The notes under the pieces were generated by a model. It was not told the DNA's origin, did no database searches, and saw only the letters and a program-made list of their open reading frames with translations. The position numbers and the translations under genes are program-made. DNA of 8,693 bases from Xanthobacteraceae bacterium (GTDB taxonomy: Bacteria > Pseudomonadota > Alphaproteobacteria > Rhizobiales > Xanthobacteraceae), in assembly GCA_030037105.1 (NCBI GenBank), contig JASHRY010000205.1, positions 1-8,693 on the forward strand, read 5' to 3'. The stretch's first letter is position 1; each line of letters starts with the position of its first letter. Shown piece by piece: positions 1 through 7,061 of the stretch.

Positions 1-32
1 GGCCGCCGGAACCGTTTCCATGTGATCGTTTC

Positions 33-197
33 TCAGTTAAAGCTCAACTTCGGCTGTCGCGCCGAGCGCGTCGTTGCCAAACCTGCATCAAGAATGTCGT
101 GACCTACGCGGACGTCGCTGAGGTCGGATGATCCACGCACGATGACAGTCCCGCTCAACTCGGTGGTATCAGGAGTTTTTCTGAACAATCTTTCCAC
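33..197 (-). other. weak open stretch, possible gene remnant
   Basis: On the minus strand an open frame runs from a stop near 235 to a TGA at 33-35. It has no ATG; the first usable start would be a GTG at 197, giving 54 residues. The translation contains the plausible-looking stretch SGTVIVRGSSDLSDVRVGHD, with modest GC bias at third positions. I do not recognise it. It could be the 3' end of a decayed gene or chance. Apart from this, bases 1-247 show nothing I can call a gene. Confidence 0.15.
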
Positions 198-235
198 TTG
201 ACGCGAAGGACGCTTCCCTTCAGCTTCGTGTTAGC

Positions 236-250
236 GAGGGGGTTGACGTG
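236..250 (+). promoter_or_regulatory. ribosome binding site and GTG start of the acyltransferase
   Basis: A purine-rich GAGGGGG (236-242) lies 5 nt upstream of a GTG at 248. This is the best Shine-Dalgarno match near the 5' end of the acyltransferase. The codons that follow lead straight into the conserved N-terminus of that family, so this is probably the original translation start rather than the ATG at 388. Confidence 0.5.
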
Positions 251-415
251 AAAATCGCCGTTCCAAGCCAGATGCTGCGCGCTATGGCTGGGCAGGCTCT
301 CAGTTCGCCAACAAAAAAACATATCGCGGCATTGGATGGCATTCGCTTTATCGCTGCCTTGTTTGTTGCCGCGGCTCACTATTCAGCATGGATACTCGCG
401 CCAGGCCCGCTCTGA
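248..415 (+). pseudogene. N-terminal part of acyltransferase-3, out of frame with the rest
   Basis: Reading from GTG 248 gives 55 codons before TGA at 413-415. Residues 28-52 read AALDGIRFIAALF and on through AAAHYSAWILAP, the hallmark first membrane segment of acyltransferase-3 (OafA/YrhL) proteins. It includes R33 and H44, which fit the family's R-X10-H motif. The frame then closes at APGPL-stop, while the next family residues (LTDLIMSLSGLG) continue in a second frame from 412. Joining the two needs a net shift of -1 or +2. A doubled CT in CCGCTCTGACC (407-417) would explain it, because dropping one CT gives PGPLTDL without a break. It may be a disrupted gene, a sequencing error, or less likely recoding. 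Confidence 0.65.
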
Positions 416-1515
416 CCGACCTCATCATGTCTCTGTCTGGCCTCGGGATGACGCTCTTCTTCGTCCTCAGCGGCTTCGTGATTCACTACAATTACGGCAC
501 CCTGCTCAGGCAGCCAGGAGGGCTCAAAGAGTTCGCCATCGCCCGTTTCTCGCGTCTTTATCCACTGTATATTTTAGTTTTTCTAACCGAATTTATACTC
601 TTACTCTGGCACCGGTCGGGATCATGCGCATTGGTCGGGCATCCAGCGGGGCTTGTTCTCGCGCTGCCATACTATCTCACGCTCACCCAGGATTGGGTCT
701 ATGGCGTCGTCTGTAAGAACAGCCTTATTTATCAATACGGCATGATGGCATCGGTAAGCTGGTCGATCAGCGCGGAGGTGTTTCTCTATGTCGTTTACTG
801 CTTCTATGGTCAATGGGCAGCCACAATGCGGGCAACGGCTCTATTTGCTGTCGCAGGCGTTGGTTATTTAGTGCTTTTTGCCTTCGTCTATGAATGCTTT
901 GTCCATGGCAATCTGATCGAGCAATCGGCGCTAGCAGCCTTCGAGCCAATCGCCACCGAACAGAATGGCTATCAAGATTCTCTGTTGCGATGGCTATATT
1001 ATTTTAACCCCATAAGCCAGATTGCGCATTTCTTCGCCGGCGTTGCTGTCGCTCAGTCATTTCTCACAGCGAAGGTCGTCAATCCCCATGGAAAATGGTT
1101 GGTGCTCGCAGCGACGCTGCTTCTATTTGGAACACATTTTTACCTGTATGGGACCATCGCCCCCCACAACGGCTTTGTCGGGCGCAACGCTTCATTATTT
1201 TACGGTCCGCTCGTTGTGCTCTCGATCTATCTGATTGTTATGTTTCCTGAGGCGGTTTTGTCTCGACTGTGCGCGCGCCCGTTCATGGTCTCGTCCGGCG
1301 AAGCGAGTTATTCGCTGTATCTGCTTCACGCTTTCTTTGCACCCTTTTTGCTGCGGCTCCAAGCATTAAATCTTTATCACTGGGTGCTGTGGGGTACGTG
1401 CCTGATCCTGCTGCTATGTGTCAGCCGTCTAAGCTACGTGTGCTTCGAGCGGCCCGCGCGCAACATCTTGCGTGGATATGGCAGCAGGCGACCTTCGGCG
1501 CCTCGACGTTCTTGA
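388..1515 (+). CDS. acyltransferase family 3 (OafA/YrhL-like), main reading frame
   Basis: This is a polytopic inner-membrane acyltransferase of the family that transfers acyl groups, often acetyl, to sugars of LPS O-antigen or exopolysaccharide. Visible signatures in this frame are FFVLSGFVIHY (residues 24-34), RFSRLYPLY (53-61), a WSISAEVFLY block, and SGEASYSLYLLHAFF near the C-terminus, followed by a basic tail. There are many hydrophobic segments. The frame gives 375 residues from ATG 388, but the first residues (MDTRARPA) are not family-like. The true N-terminus with the R-X10-H motif lies in another frame from 248, and the joined protein would be about 422 residues. As read, the product lacks the first membrane helix and key residues, so it is probably inactive unless the frameshift is an artefact. 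It converges on ugd with 59 bp between the stops. The family assignment is firm; the substrate is unknown. Confidence 0.85.
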   Translation: MDTRARPALTDLIMSLSGLGMTLFFVLSGFVIHYNYGTLLRQPGGLKEFAIARFSRLYPLYILVFLTEFILLLWHRSGSCALVGHPAGLVLALPYYLTLTQDWVYGVVCKNSLIYQYGMMASVSWSISAEVFLYVVYCFYGQWAATMRATALFAVAGVGYLVLFAFVYECFVHGNLIEQSALAAFEPIATEQNGYQDSLLRWLYYFNPISQIAHFFAGVAVAQSFLTAKVVNPHGKWLVLAATLLLFGTHFYLYGTIAPHNGFVGRNASLFYGPLVVLSIYLIVMFPEAVLSRLCARPFMVSSGEASYSLYLLHAFFAPFLLRLQALNLYHWVLWGTCLILLLCVSRLSYVCFERPARNILRGYGSRRPSAPRRS

Positions 1516-1574
1516 CGGTGTCGTCATGTTCGTCCGGCCCATGGTTCCCAGTCCGGTCGATTCGCAATTTCCTA

Positions 1575-2885
1575 TCATTCGACGCCGGCCCGGCCGATGC
1601 CGAGATAGCGGAAATTTGCCCGCTTCATCTCCTCGGCACGATAGATATTGCGCAAATCGACGATCACCGGCCGCGCCATCATGCGCTTGAGCTGATCGAG
1701 GTCGAGCGCGCGGAAGCGTTCCCATTCGGTCGCGATCACCACGGCTTCGGCGCCCTCGGCGGCGGCATAGGCGCTGGTGCAGTAGATCACGTCGGGCAGA
1801 TGCAGCTTGGCCTGTTCCATGCCCGCCGGATCGTAGGCGCGAATCTTAGCGCCGAGATCACGGAGCGCGGTGATCAGGGGGACCGCCGGCGAATCTCGCA
1901 TATCGTCGGTGTTCGGCTTGAAAGTGAGGCCCAGCACCGCGATCGTCTTGCCCCGGATCGAACCATCGAGCGCGGCCACCACCTTGCGCGCCATGGCGCG
2001 TTTGCGCTGCTCGTTCACGGCGACAACCGTTTCGACGACACGCAAACGCGCGCCGTGATCATGCGCGACCTTGATCAGCGCGGCGGCGTCCTTCGGCAGG
2101 CATGAGCCGCCGAAGCCGGGGCCGGCATGGAGGAATTTCGCACCGATGCGGTTGTCGAGGCCCATGCCGCGCGCCACGTCCTGTACGTCGGCGCCAACGC
2201 GCTCGCAGAGATCGGCGATCTCGTTGATGAAGGTAATCTTGGTGGCGAGAAAGGCGTTCGATGCGTATTTGATAAGCTCGGCGGTCCGGCGGCTGACATA
2301 CACGATCGGAGCGGCATTGAGGTAGAGCGGACGATAGATATCGGCGAGCACGGCACGGGCGCGCGCATCATCGGTGCCGACCACGATGCGGTCGGGGTGC
2401 TTGAAATCCTGTATGGCGGCACCCTGCCGCAAAAATTCCGGGTTGGACACAACCGGCAAATCGGCGTCGGGACGTTGCTCGCGCAGGATGTGTTCGATCT
2501 CATCGCCGGTGCCGACTGGAACCGTCGATTTGGTGATCACCACCGCAGTGTCGGACAGTCGCGGCGCTATCTCGCGTACGGCGTCATAGACGAAACTCAA
2601 ATCGGCATGGCCGTCGCCGCGGCGCGCCGGGGTGCCCACCGCAATGAACACCGCCTCGGCCGCGCCGACGACCGCCATCTCCACCGCAAACTCGAGTCGG
2701 CCTTGACGGACATTGACTTCGACAAGATCGGCGAGGCCCGGCTCGAAGATCGTTATCTCGCCGCGATTGAGCGCCGCCACCCGCGCGGCGTCCTTGTCGA
2801 TGCAGGTCACGCGATGACCGAAGTCGGCGAAACAAGCCGCGGAAACGAGCCCCACATATCCGGCACCAATCATGGTCACGCGCAT
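1575..2885 (-). CDS. ugd: UDP-glucose 6-dehydrogenase
   Basis: This cytoplasmic enzyme oxidises UDP-glucose to UDP-glucuronate in two NAD+-dependent steps, providing acidic sugars for exopolysaccharide, capsule or LPS. The frame encodes 436 residues from ATG 2885, a normal length. Domains in order: an N-terminal Rossmann fold with GAGYVG (7-12), a GTP loop (85-87), KSTVPVGT (119-126) and NPEFLRQG (148-155); a central helix with AELIKYASNAFLATK (202-216) carrying catalytic K206; the active-site loop GPGFGGSCLPKD (255-266) with nucleophile C262 and D266; and the C-terminal UDP-binding domain with LGLTFKPNTDDMRDSPA (318-334). All key residues are present. An in-frame TTG at 2891 has a GGAG 5 nt upstream and could be an alternative start adding two residues; ATG 2885 is preferred because families start with M-x-V-x-x-I-G. 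Third positions are very GC-rich. Confidence 0.96.
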   Translation of the reverse strand: MRVTMIGAGYVGLVSAACFADFGHRVTCIDKDAARVAALNRGEITIFEPGLADLVEVNVRQGRLEFAVEMAVVGAAEAVFIAVGTPARRGDGHADLSFVYDAVREIAPRLSDTAVVITKSTVPVGTGDEIEHILREQRPDADLPVVSNPEFLRQGAAIQDFKHPDRIVVGTDDARARAVLADIYRPLYLNAAPIVYVSRRTAELIKYASNAFLATKITFINEIADLCERVGADVQDVARGMGLDNRIGAKFLHAGPGFGGSCLPKDAAALIKVAHDHGARLRVVETVVAVNEQRKRAMARKVVAALDGSIRGKTIAVLGLTFKPNTDDMRDSPAVPLITALRDLGAKIRAYDPAGMEQAKLHLPDVIYCTSAYAAAEGAEAVVIATEWERFRALDLDQLKRMMARPVIVDLRNIYRAEEMKRANFRYLGIGRAGVE

Positions 2886-2903
2886 GCACAACCCCGCTCC
2901 GAC

Positions 2904-3205
2904 TCAAACCGGGTCTGACCCGGCGGCCGGCGTAGATTTGCCCACGAGCGCCTCGCCTGGCGCCGCAATTTGCGGATGTTTGCGCATGAGCGGAAGCCAC
3001 CGTCGCCCGGACAGCGCGAGAACGGGCGCTGCGTAGCATATGCCACCGAGCAGCGCCAGCACCGTGGGCTCCGACTCGTCGTGAAACTCGCCAATGACCC
3101 AACGACAGGCGCCACACTGTATAGCAGGCCCGCGAGCGCGCCGCGCCCAAGCTCTGTTTCTGTCGGAGGCTTCTGCAGTATGATCAGAGCGCCACCTTCA
3201 CCCGG
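2904..3205 (-). pseudogene. decayed 3' end of an unidentified membrane-protein gene
   Basis: Two minus-strand frames read in turn like one protein. From 3205 to about 3101, one frame gives PGEGGALIILQKPPTETE and on through ALAGLLYSVAPVV. From 3098 to the TGA at 2904-2906, a second frame gives GEFHDESEPTVLALLGG, then CYAAPVLALSGRRWLPLMRK and a C-terminal tail. The second part has strongly GC-biased third positions, as a real gene here would. A net -1 or +2 frameshift near 3100 separates them, and no start codon with a binding site precedes them. The stop lies 18 nt before the ugd ATG, a typical operon spacing, so ugd probably lost its upstream partner. Two hydrophobic stretches suggest a membrane protein such as a polysaccharide polymerase or flippase. 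The family is not recognised, and the call rests on reading alone. Confidence 0.35.
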
Positions 3206-3220
3206 CCAGCGCGACGCGGC

Positions 3221-5794
3221 TTAGTATGCATATGCACCCGTAACCAAAGAATTCGGTCCCAAAGTGCGCAGGGTGAGCTGCAGGGCGAACACATTATTCG
3301 GGATCGGAGCATTCGTGCCGTTATACGTATAGGTGGTGGTGTAGTTGAGCGACAGCAGAAGGCAGTCGTCCACGTATCCGATACCAATGCGCGAAACGCT
3401 AAATTGATGGGCGATGAGATCGTAGCGAGCCTGTCCAAGTAATACCCAATTTGGCGTCACCTTGAACGACACGCCTCCTACTATGCCTTGGCGTTGTGTC
3501 AGGAAGCCAATTTCCGGCTGCGGCGCGTAATAGCCGTACATCAGACTCACGCCCCATCGATCGAATTGGGCGCGCGTCTCCGCCTCAAACCTCTCGGGCG
3601 CAAAAGTCGCCTCGTCATTTCGCCCGCGAATGTCAAACATATACGTGGAGTTCGGCTGATAGGCGAGCCGCCAGACGTAATCCGAAATTGGTTTATCGAG
3701 GCCGCTGTCGAGGCCGGTATTGGTGACATCGCTGACTGCGAACGAATTCAGACCATAGAGTTGATAGGACTGCCCGAAAAGCGCGTTGAACGAACCGGCG
3801 CCGTTAACCTGGGCCGTGTATTCGACACCGGCATTCAGGCGACCGCCGCCTTCGACTCGATCCCAGCCGGAGAACTTATCGATCTTGAACAAGTTGGTAT
3901 CGTCAAAAACCAGACCTTGTGAATCCTCATTAGGAAACTTGCCAATTTCGGTTTCATTCGGCCGCAGGATGAGCTGGGCGATAGGCTCGATGGTCTGCGT
4001 GCCCCACGATTCCACGTCAATGACCGGATAATGGTACTCGACGCCGACGGCCGGCATAAAACGGGCAGGCTCGCTGTCGCCGATCGGAAGATAGTTGGCT
4101 ACGCCAGGCTGATTGTCGACGTCCAAGGAAGCGACGTCGCCCTGCAACTGCACGAAAGGCTTGAATATTTGCCCGTTGTTCGTAATCACAGTGGTTTGCC
4201 AGCCGACCTCGGCGGACGCGCGCGTATAGTCTCCAGGGACGCCGCTTAGCAGACAGTTGGTTTTATTGAGGATGGTGGACTTGGTCGTATTCGCTACGCC
4301 ATCGACACAGTAGTTGTTGTTTGCGGCAAATTGACTGATCGCATCCCAGCTAGCCTCGTCTCGGGTTAGACTGGTTAGATTGATCTTGTAGCTTACTTCG
4401 CCGCCGAGAATCGGCGAACCCAACACGTTGGAGTAATCCAGCACCGGATGAATCACCGGTAGCTGGGCCTGTTGATCGGTCTCTTCAAAGCCATAATAAT
4501 AGATTGTGCGGACATCGAAGTAGCTGCGATCTCCCCGACCCGCCAAGTAAAGCTGCGACACCCCTTCGGTGCCTGACACGCCAAAAGCGGTTGCCGGCGA
4601 TTGGTCGATTCCGGTATGAAAAGGATCAACATTGTAGAAATGATACAAAGTGTAATCGCTTATAAAAGTGGGGTCGCTGACCAAAATTCCGGTCCAGCCC
4701 CATACCCACTGACTGGTGATGTCGAATTGACCTGCAGTGAAAACGGCGCCGCGAAAGGTTTGCGTCGATGGCGCGCCGGCGCCGTCGCGCGCCGCAAAGT
4801 ACCCGGGATCTTGTTGGTCAATCCCCGCGGCGATAATCGAGTAGGAGCCGTTGGCCAGCCTTTGACGCCAATCCGCTTCCATTAGAAGGCCCTGTTGGGT
4901 CGTATATTTTGGATAAAACGTCAGGTCGTAACTCGGCGCCAGTGCCAGGAAGTAAGGAGTCTCAACGCCCAATCCGTATGTCGAGCTCGTTGTGATTATT
5001 GGAAAAAGAAAACCACTCTTGCGTTTGACGGTCGGGTCGGGTGTCGACATGAAGGGAAACCAAGCTATCGGCAGGCCGAACAAATCGATGGTCCCGTCTT
5101 CGAAATAGAGCATCTTTTCGTCCTTATCGTGAATGATCCGCGCCGCCTTGACCTGCCAGAGCGGCGGCTTTTTAGGATCGTCTTTGCAGGGCTCGCATGC
5201 GGTATAGACACCGTTCTGCAGAACCGTGTACGTGCCCTTGGCGCGGTCGGCGCGCGTCGCCGCCATGCGGGTATTGTCCGCTGTTTCCAATCGCAGTGAA
5301 TCGACAAAACCATCCCGATAATCATCGCTCAAATCGATAACTTGACCGTAGGTTATCTTCCCATCCGGTTCCGTGAGCCTGACGTTGCCTTCAGCGCGCA
5401 AACGCTTGGTTTTCTTGTCGTAGATGACTCGATCCGCCTCCAAAGTTGATCCAGCATGGTAAATTTGCACATTGCCGATCGCGGCGACCGTGTCGTTCGT
5501 GTAATCGTATCTGATCTCCGCGGCCTCCACGAGCATGGGTGCATCGCGCGGCGCGGGCGGCGGTTTCGGATGAGTCGGCGGCAACGCGAACCGCAATTGG
5601 TTTGTGTTGGCGACTTGGCTCGACGCCGGCAAGCCGCCGAGGCACAACCAAATCGCCACGGCAGCGACACTGACCAGCAATACCAGCGCGGAAGGTCGGC
5701 GACGGCGCAATCTGAGATAACGGGGGGGGACCATCCGGATGTGCCGCAAACTGTGCCCCCACTGAGCGACAGACTCAGACCGTGCTACCAGCAT
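3221..5794 (-). CDS. lptD: LPS-assembly protein LptD (outer-membrane beta-barrel)
   Basis: LptD forms, with LptE, the outer-membrane translocon that places LPS in the outer leaflet. The frame encodes 857 residues. A basic n-region (25-33) and hydrophobic core (36-56) form a signal peptide, with possible cleavage after ASS (57-59). An LptA/OstA-like periplasmic domain follows (about 88-165; LEADRVIYD at 118-126). A CEPC pair (C200, C203) follows, then the long barrel (about 260-857). The barrel includes NEDSQGLVFDDTNLF (622-636) and FSGWDRVEGG (641-650), typical of alphaproteobacterial LptD. Further cysteines are C496, C514 and C811, giving potential for disulfides. The last residue is an aromatic Tyr, as expected for a BAM substrate. 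The start is uncertain: M1 (5794) and M21 (5734) both lack a clear binding site. No lptG, lptF, surA or pdxA is adjacent, unlike the usual locus; lptE is the upstream neighbour. GC appears lower than in ugd. Confidence 0.93.
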   Translation of the reverse strand: MLVARSESVAQWGHSLRHIRMVPPRYLRLRRRRPSALVLLVSVAAVAIWLCLGGLPASSQVANTNQLRFALPPTHPKPPPAPRDAPMLVEAAEIRYDYTNDTVAAIGNVQIYHAGSTLEADRVIYDKKTKRLRAEGNVRLTEPDGKITYGQVIDLSDDYRDGFVDSLRLETADNTRMAATRADRAKGTYTVLQNGVYTACEPCKDDPKKPPLWQVKAARIIHDKDEKMLYFEDGTIDLFGLPIAWFPFMSTPDPTVKRKSGFLFPIITTSSTYGLGVETPYFLALAPSYDLTFYPKYTTQQGLLMEADWRQRLANGSYSIIAAGIDQQDPGYFAARDGAGAPSTQTFRGAVFTAGQFDITSQWVWGWTGILVSDPTFISDYTLYHFYNVDPFHTGIDQSPATAFGVSGTEGVSQLYLAGRGDRSYFDVRTIYYYGFEETDQQAQLPVIHPVLDYSNVLGSPILGGEVSYKINLTSLTRDEASWDAISQFAANNNYCVDGVANTTKSTILNKTNCLLSGVPGDYTRASAEVGWQTTVITNNGQIFKPFVQLQGDVASLDVDNQPGVANYLPIGDSEPARFMPAVGVEYHYPVIDVESWGTQTIEPIAQLILRPNETEIGKFPNEDSQGLVFDDTNLFKIDKFSGWDRVEGGGRLNAGVEYTAQVNGAGSFNALFGQSYQLYGLNSFAVSDVTNTGLDSGLDKPISDYVWRLAYQPNSTYMFDIRGRNDEATFAPERFEAETRAQFDRWGVSLMYGYYAPQPEIGFLTQRQGIVGGVSFKVTPNWVLLGQARYDLIAHQFSVSRIGIGYVDDCLLLSLNYTTTYTYNGTNAPIPNNVFALQLTLRTLGPNSLVTGAYAY
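5722..5729 (-). repeat. homopolymer of eight C in the lptD 5' coding region
   Basis: The plus strand shows eight G in a row, read as C8 in lptD at codons 22-25 (GTC CCC CCC CGT). It lies just after the alternative start M21. A change of one base here would put the whole of lptD out of frame for either start. Confidence 0.9.
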
Positions 5795-6320
5795 GCGCAG
5801 CAGACGCTTGTTTCCGCGGTCCTCCGCACATCAGACGAGAGTTGGGACCGACCATCAGCTCACTCGCTAGAACTCCTCAGCGCGGCACGGCGCTCTGTGA
5901 AGGTCGAGCAATCTCCTGCTCTCTCCTTTTGCGCCTCAAAGGTCGGTTCGACAGGACGAGCTAAGTTAGTTTCCCCAATGCCCTGTTCCTTCTCTCCCAA
6001 AAATGGCTTTGCCAAGGCAGGTCATTGAAAACAAGTAAGAAATTGTTAAGGTCGCGACGTGTCGGTCCTGTGCGGGATTGCGGCGCGGCAAGCCATCCCT
6101 CAGCCGACAGCCCGGACAACGAAAGCCTTCCTTGCAAAGCATTAACCTTGCGCGCGAAAGCCTCGCCTTGTGGTCTGCGCCCAAAGCTTGGTCAGAGCAT
6201 CTGGGCTCCGCGTCCTACGTGGCGGCCCACCGACGCGCGCGCGCCGGTTCGTGCCCCATGACGTCATGAAGGCGCCGCGCAGGTCAACAACGGCGAACAT
6301 CAACGCATTTCGGCTATAGA
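5795..6320. other. 526-bp stretch without a recognisable gene, between lptE and lptD
   Basis: I find no convincing coding frame on either strand. The minus frame at 5966-6184 (72 codons) has no recognisable motifs, and the plus frames entering from lptD are antisense shadows. The lptD promoter probably lies here. Notable bits are AT-rich patches around 6025-6050 (with GTTAAGG) and 6139-6147 (ATTAACCTT), a CG-alternating run near 6233-6244, and a 12-bp palindrome CATGACGTCATG at 6257-6268. It could also be scar sequence from a lost gene or hold a long leader. Nothing can be named with confidence. Confidence 0.4.
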
Positions 6321-6890
6321 TCAGGTCCCGGCGACGAAATACGACGCCAGCCTATTTCTTATGTTTTGCGCGACCACCTCTACGGCACGATCCTCCGCAT
6401 CGCGCCGCGCTCGTTCGCGCGCAAACCGCTGCTCTGCACTGGGACTCTGGTATGACGCGCGGGCAAAAGCATTGTCACTGAGAACGATCTTGTTGGTCGC
6501 AATCTCGGTCAGAGTAAATGTGGCATTCACTGTTTGGACCTCGGTGTCGGCCAGTCCAGTCTGTATGTCGACAATGACCGTTTGCAATCTCGAGTTGACC
6601 TTTACGTTCAGCTGGTACGTGGGAGCGACCGGACCGCTGCCGTTGCCGATGAACTCGCTGAGAAGTGCGTTGCGCAAAGCGACGGCGAGTCGAGCATCTC
6701 GCGTGCCTTTTCCCGCCGGAATATCGGCGATTTCGATCGAGTGAAATTTGTCACTCATCGTCTCATTGGCTGAGATTGGCTGATTGCCGTAGAGCGGGTG
6801 GAAGCAAGCGGCGGTCAACAACCCTGCCGTAAGCACAAAAGCAAGCTGGATGGGCTGGGCGAGCGATCCAATCCCCCTCATGACCGACAT
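6321..6890 (-). CDS. lptE: LPS-assembly lipoprotein LptE
   Basis: LptE is the outer-membrane lipoprotein that plugs the LptD barrel, helps it fold and binds LPS. From ATG 6890 it has 189 residues. Residues 10-28 are a hydrophobic signal sequence ending in the lipobox LTAA-C, with C29 the lipidated residue. C29 is followed by FHPLYG, the conserved opening of mature alphaproteobacterial LptE. Later conserved features are LRNALLSEF, the TFTLTEIATNKIVLSD strands, and the C-terminal helix RRDAEDRAVEVVAQNIRNRL ending SYFVAGT. The start at 6890 was chosen because GGGAGG lies 9 nt upstream. The open frame reaches a GTG at 6914, but that would include this site. It lies upstream of lptD on the same strand with a 526-bp gap, and divergent from the glycosyltransferase. 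The usual alphaproteobacterial context is leuS-lptE-holA, so a second copy is likely elsewhere (inference). Confidence 0.9.
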   Translation of the reverse strand: MSVMRGIGSLAQPIQLAFVLTAGLLTAACFHPLYGNQPISANETMSDKFHSIEIADIPAGKGTRDARLAVALRNALLSEFIGNGSGPVAPTYQLNVKVNSRLQTVIVDIQTGLADTEVQTVNATFTLTEIATNKIVLSDNAFARASYQSPSAEQRFARERARRDAEDRAVEVVAQNIRNRLASYFVAGT

Positions 6891-6914
6891 TGGCATCGGC
6901 CTCCCACAAGCCAC

Positions 6915-7061
6915 ACCATAGCCACCCTACAAAATGTTAATATACGTAAAATGTGGCGGCAATGAGCGTGACAACTGGCGACTGGACAGATTGAAAAATT
7001 TAGCGGGCAGAGTGATCAGCCGCATTGATGTTCGCGGATGGTTGGGCGACGGGTTCACGCC
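6915..7061. promoter_or_regulatory. divergent promoter region between lptE and the glycosyltransferase
   Basis: The two genes are read away from each other, so both promoters should lie here. The patch at 6931-6952 is AT-rich (ATGTTAATATACGTAAAATG). On the minus strand it reads TTTTACGTATATTAAC, which contains a -10-like TATATT, but no convincing -35 was found at the right distance. A second AT-rich patch (TTGAAAAATTTAG, 6991-7003) lies nearer the glycosyltransferase. No operator symmetry was evident. Confidence 0.35.

Noticed and set aside
313..319. A7 run as a programmed -1 frameshift site for the acyltransferase
   Set aside because: A shift here would discard the conserved LDGIRFIAALF helix that follows in the original frame, so it cannot produce a sensible protein; the break must lie after 404.
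1516..1574. Possible terminator between the acyltransferase and ugd
   Set aside because: Only partial GC-rich complementarity around CCATGG; no stable stem with a T run on either strand.
1269..2918. Long plus-strand open frames (1269-2105 and 2127-2918) across ugd
   Set aside because: They are antisense shadows of the GC-rich ugd gene; their translations show no domain logic, whereas the minus frame has every UDP-glucose dehydrogenase motif.
2584..3150. Minus-strand frame of 188 codons over the ugd start
   Set aside because: It is an alternative frame of ugd and the remnant region, very rich in Arg and Gly; the ugd frame explains the sequence better.
3001..3214. Imperfect 19-base direct repeat (3001-3019 and 3196-3214)
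   Set aside because: Three mismatches in a GC-rich background; no mobile-element features such as terminal inverted repeats or a transposase are nearby.
5940..5965. GGTTCGA motif resembling a tRNA T-loop
   Set aside because: The flanking bases do not form the T-stem and no acceptor or anticodon stem is found.
5456..6028. Plus-strand open frame of 190 codons overlapping the lptD 5' end
   Set aside because: About half lies antisense to lptD, the residues are Arg-rich with no motif, and no binding site was seen.
6257..6268. 12-bp palindrome CATGACGTCATG as an operator
   Set aside because: About two such palindromes are expected by chance in a window this size, and it lies at the 3' side of lptE rather than near a start.
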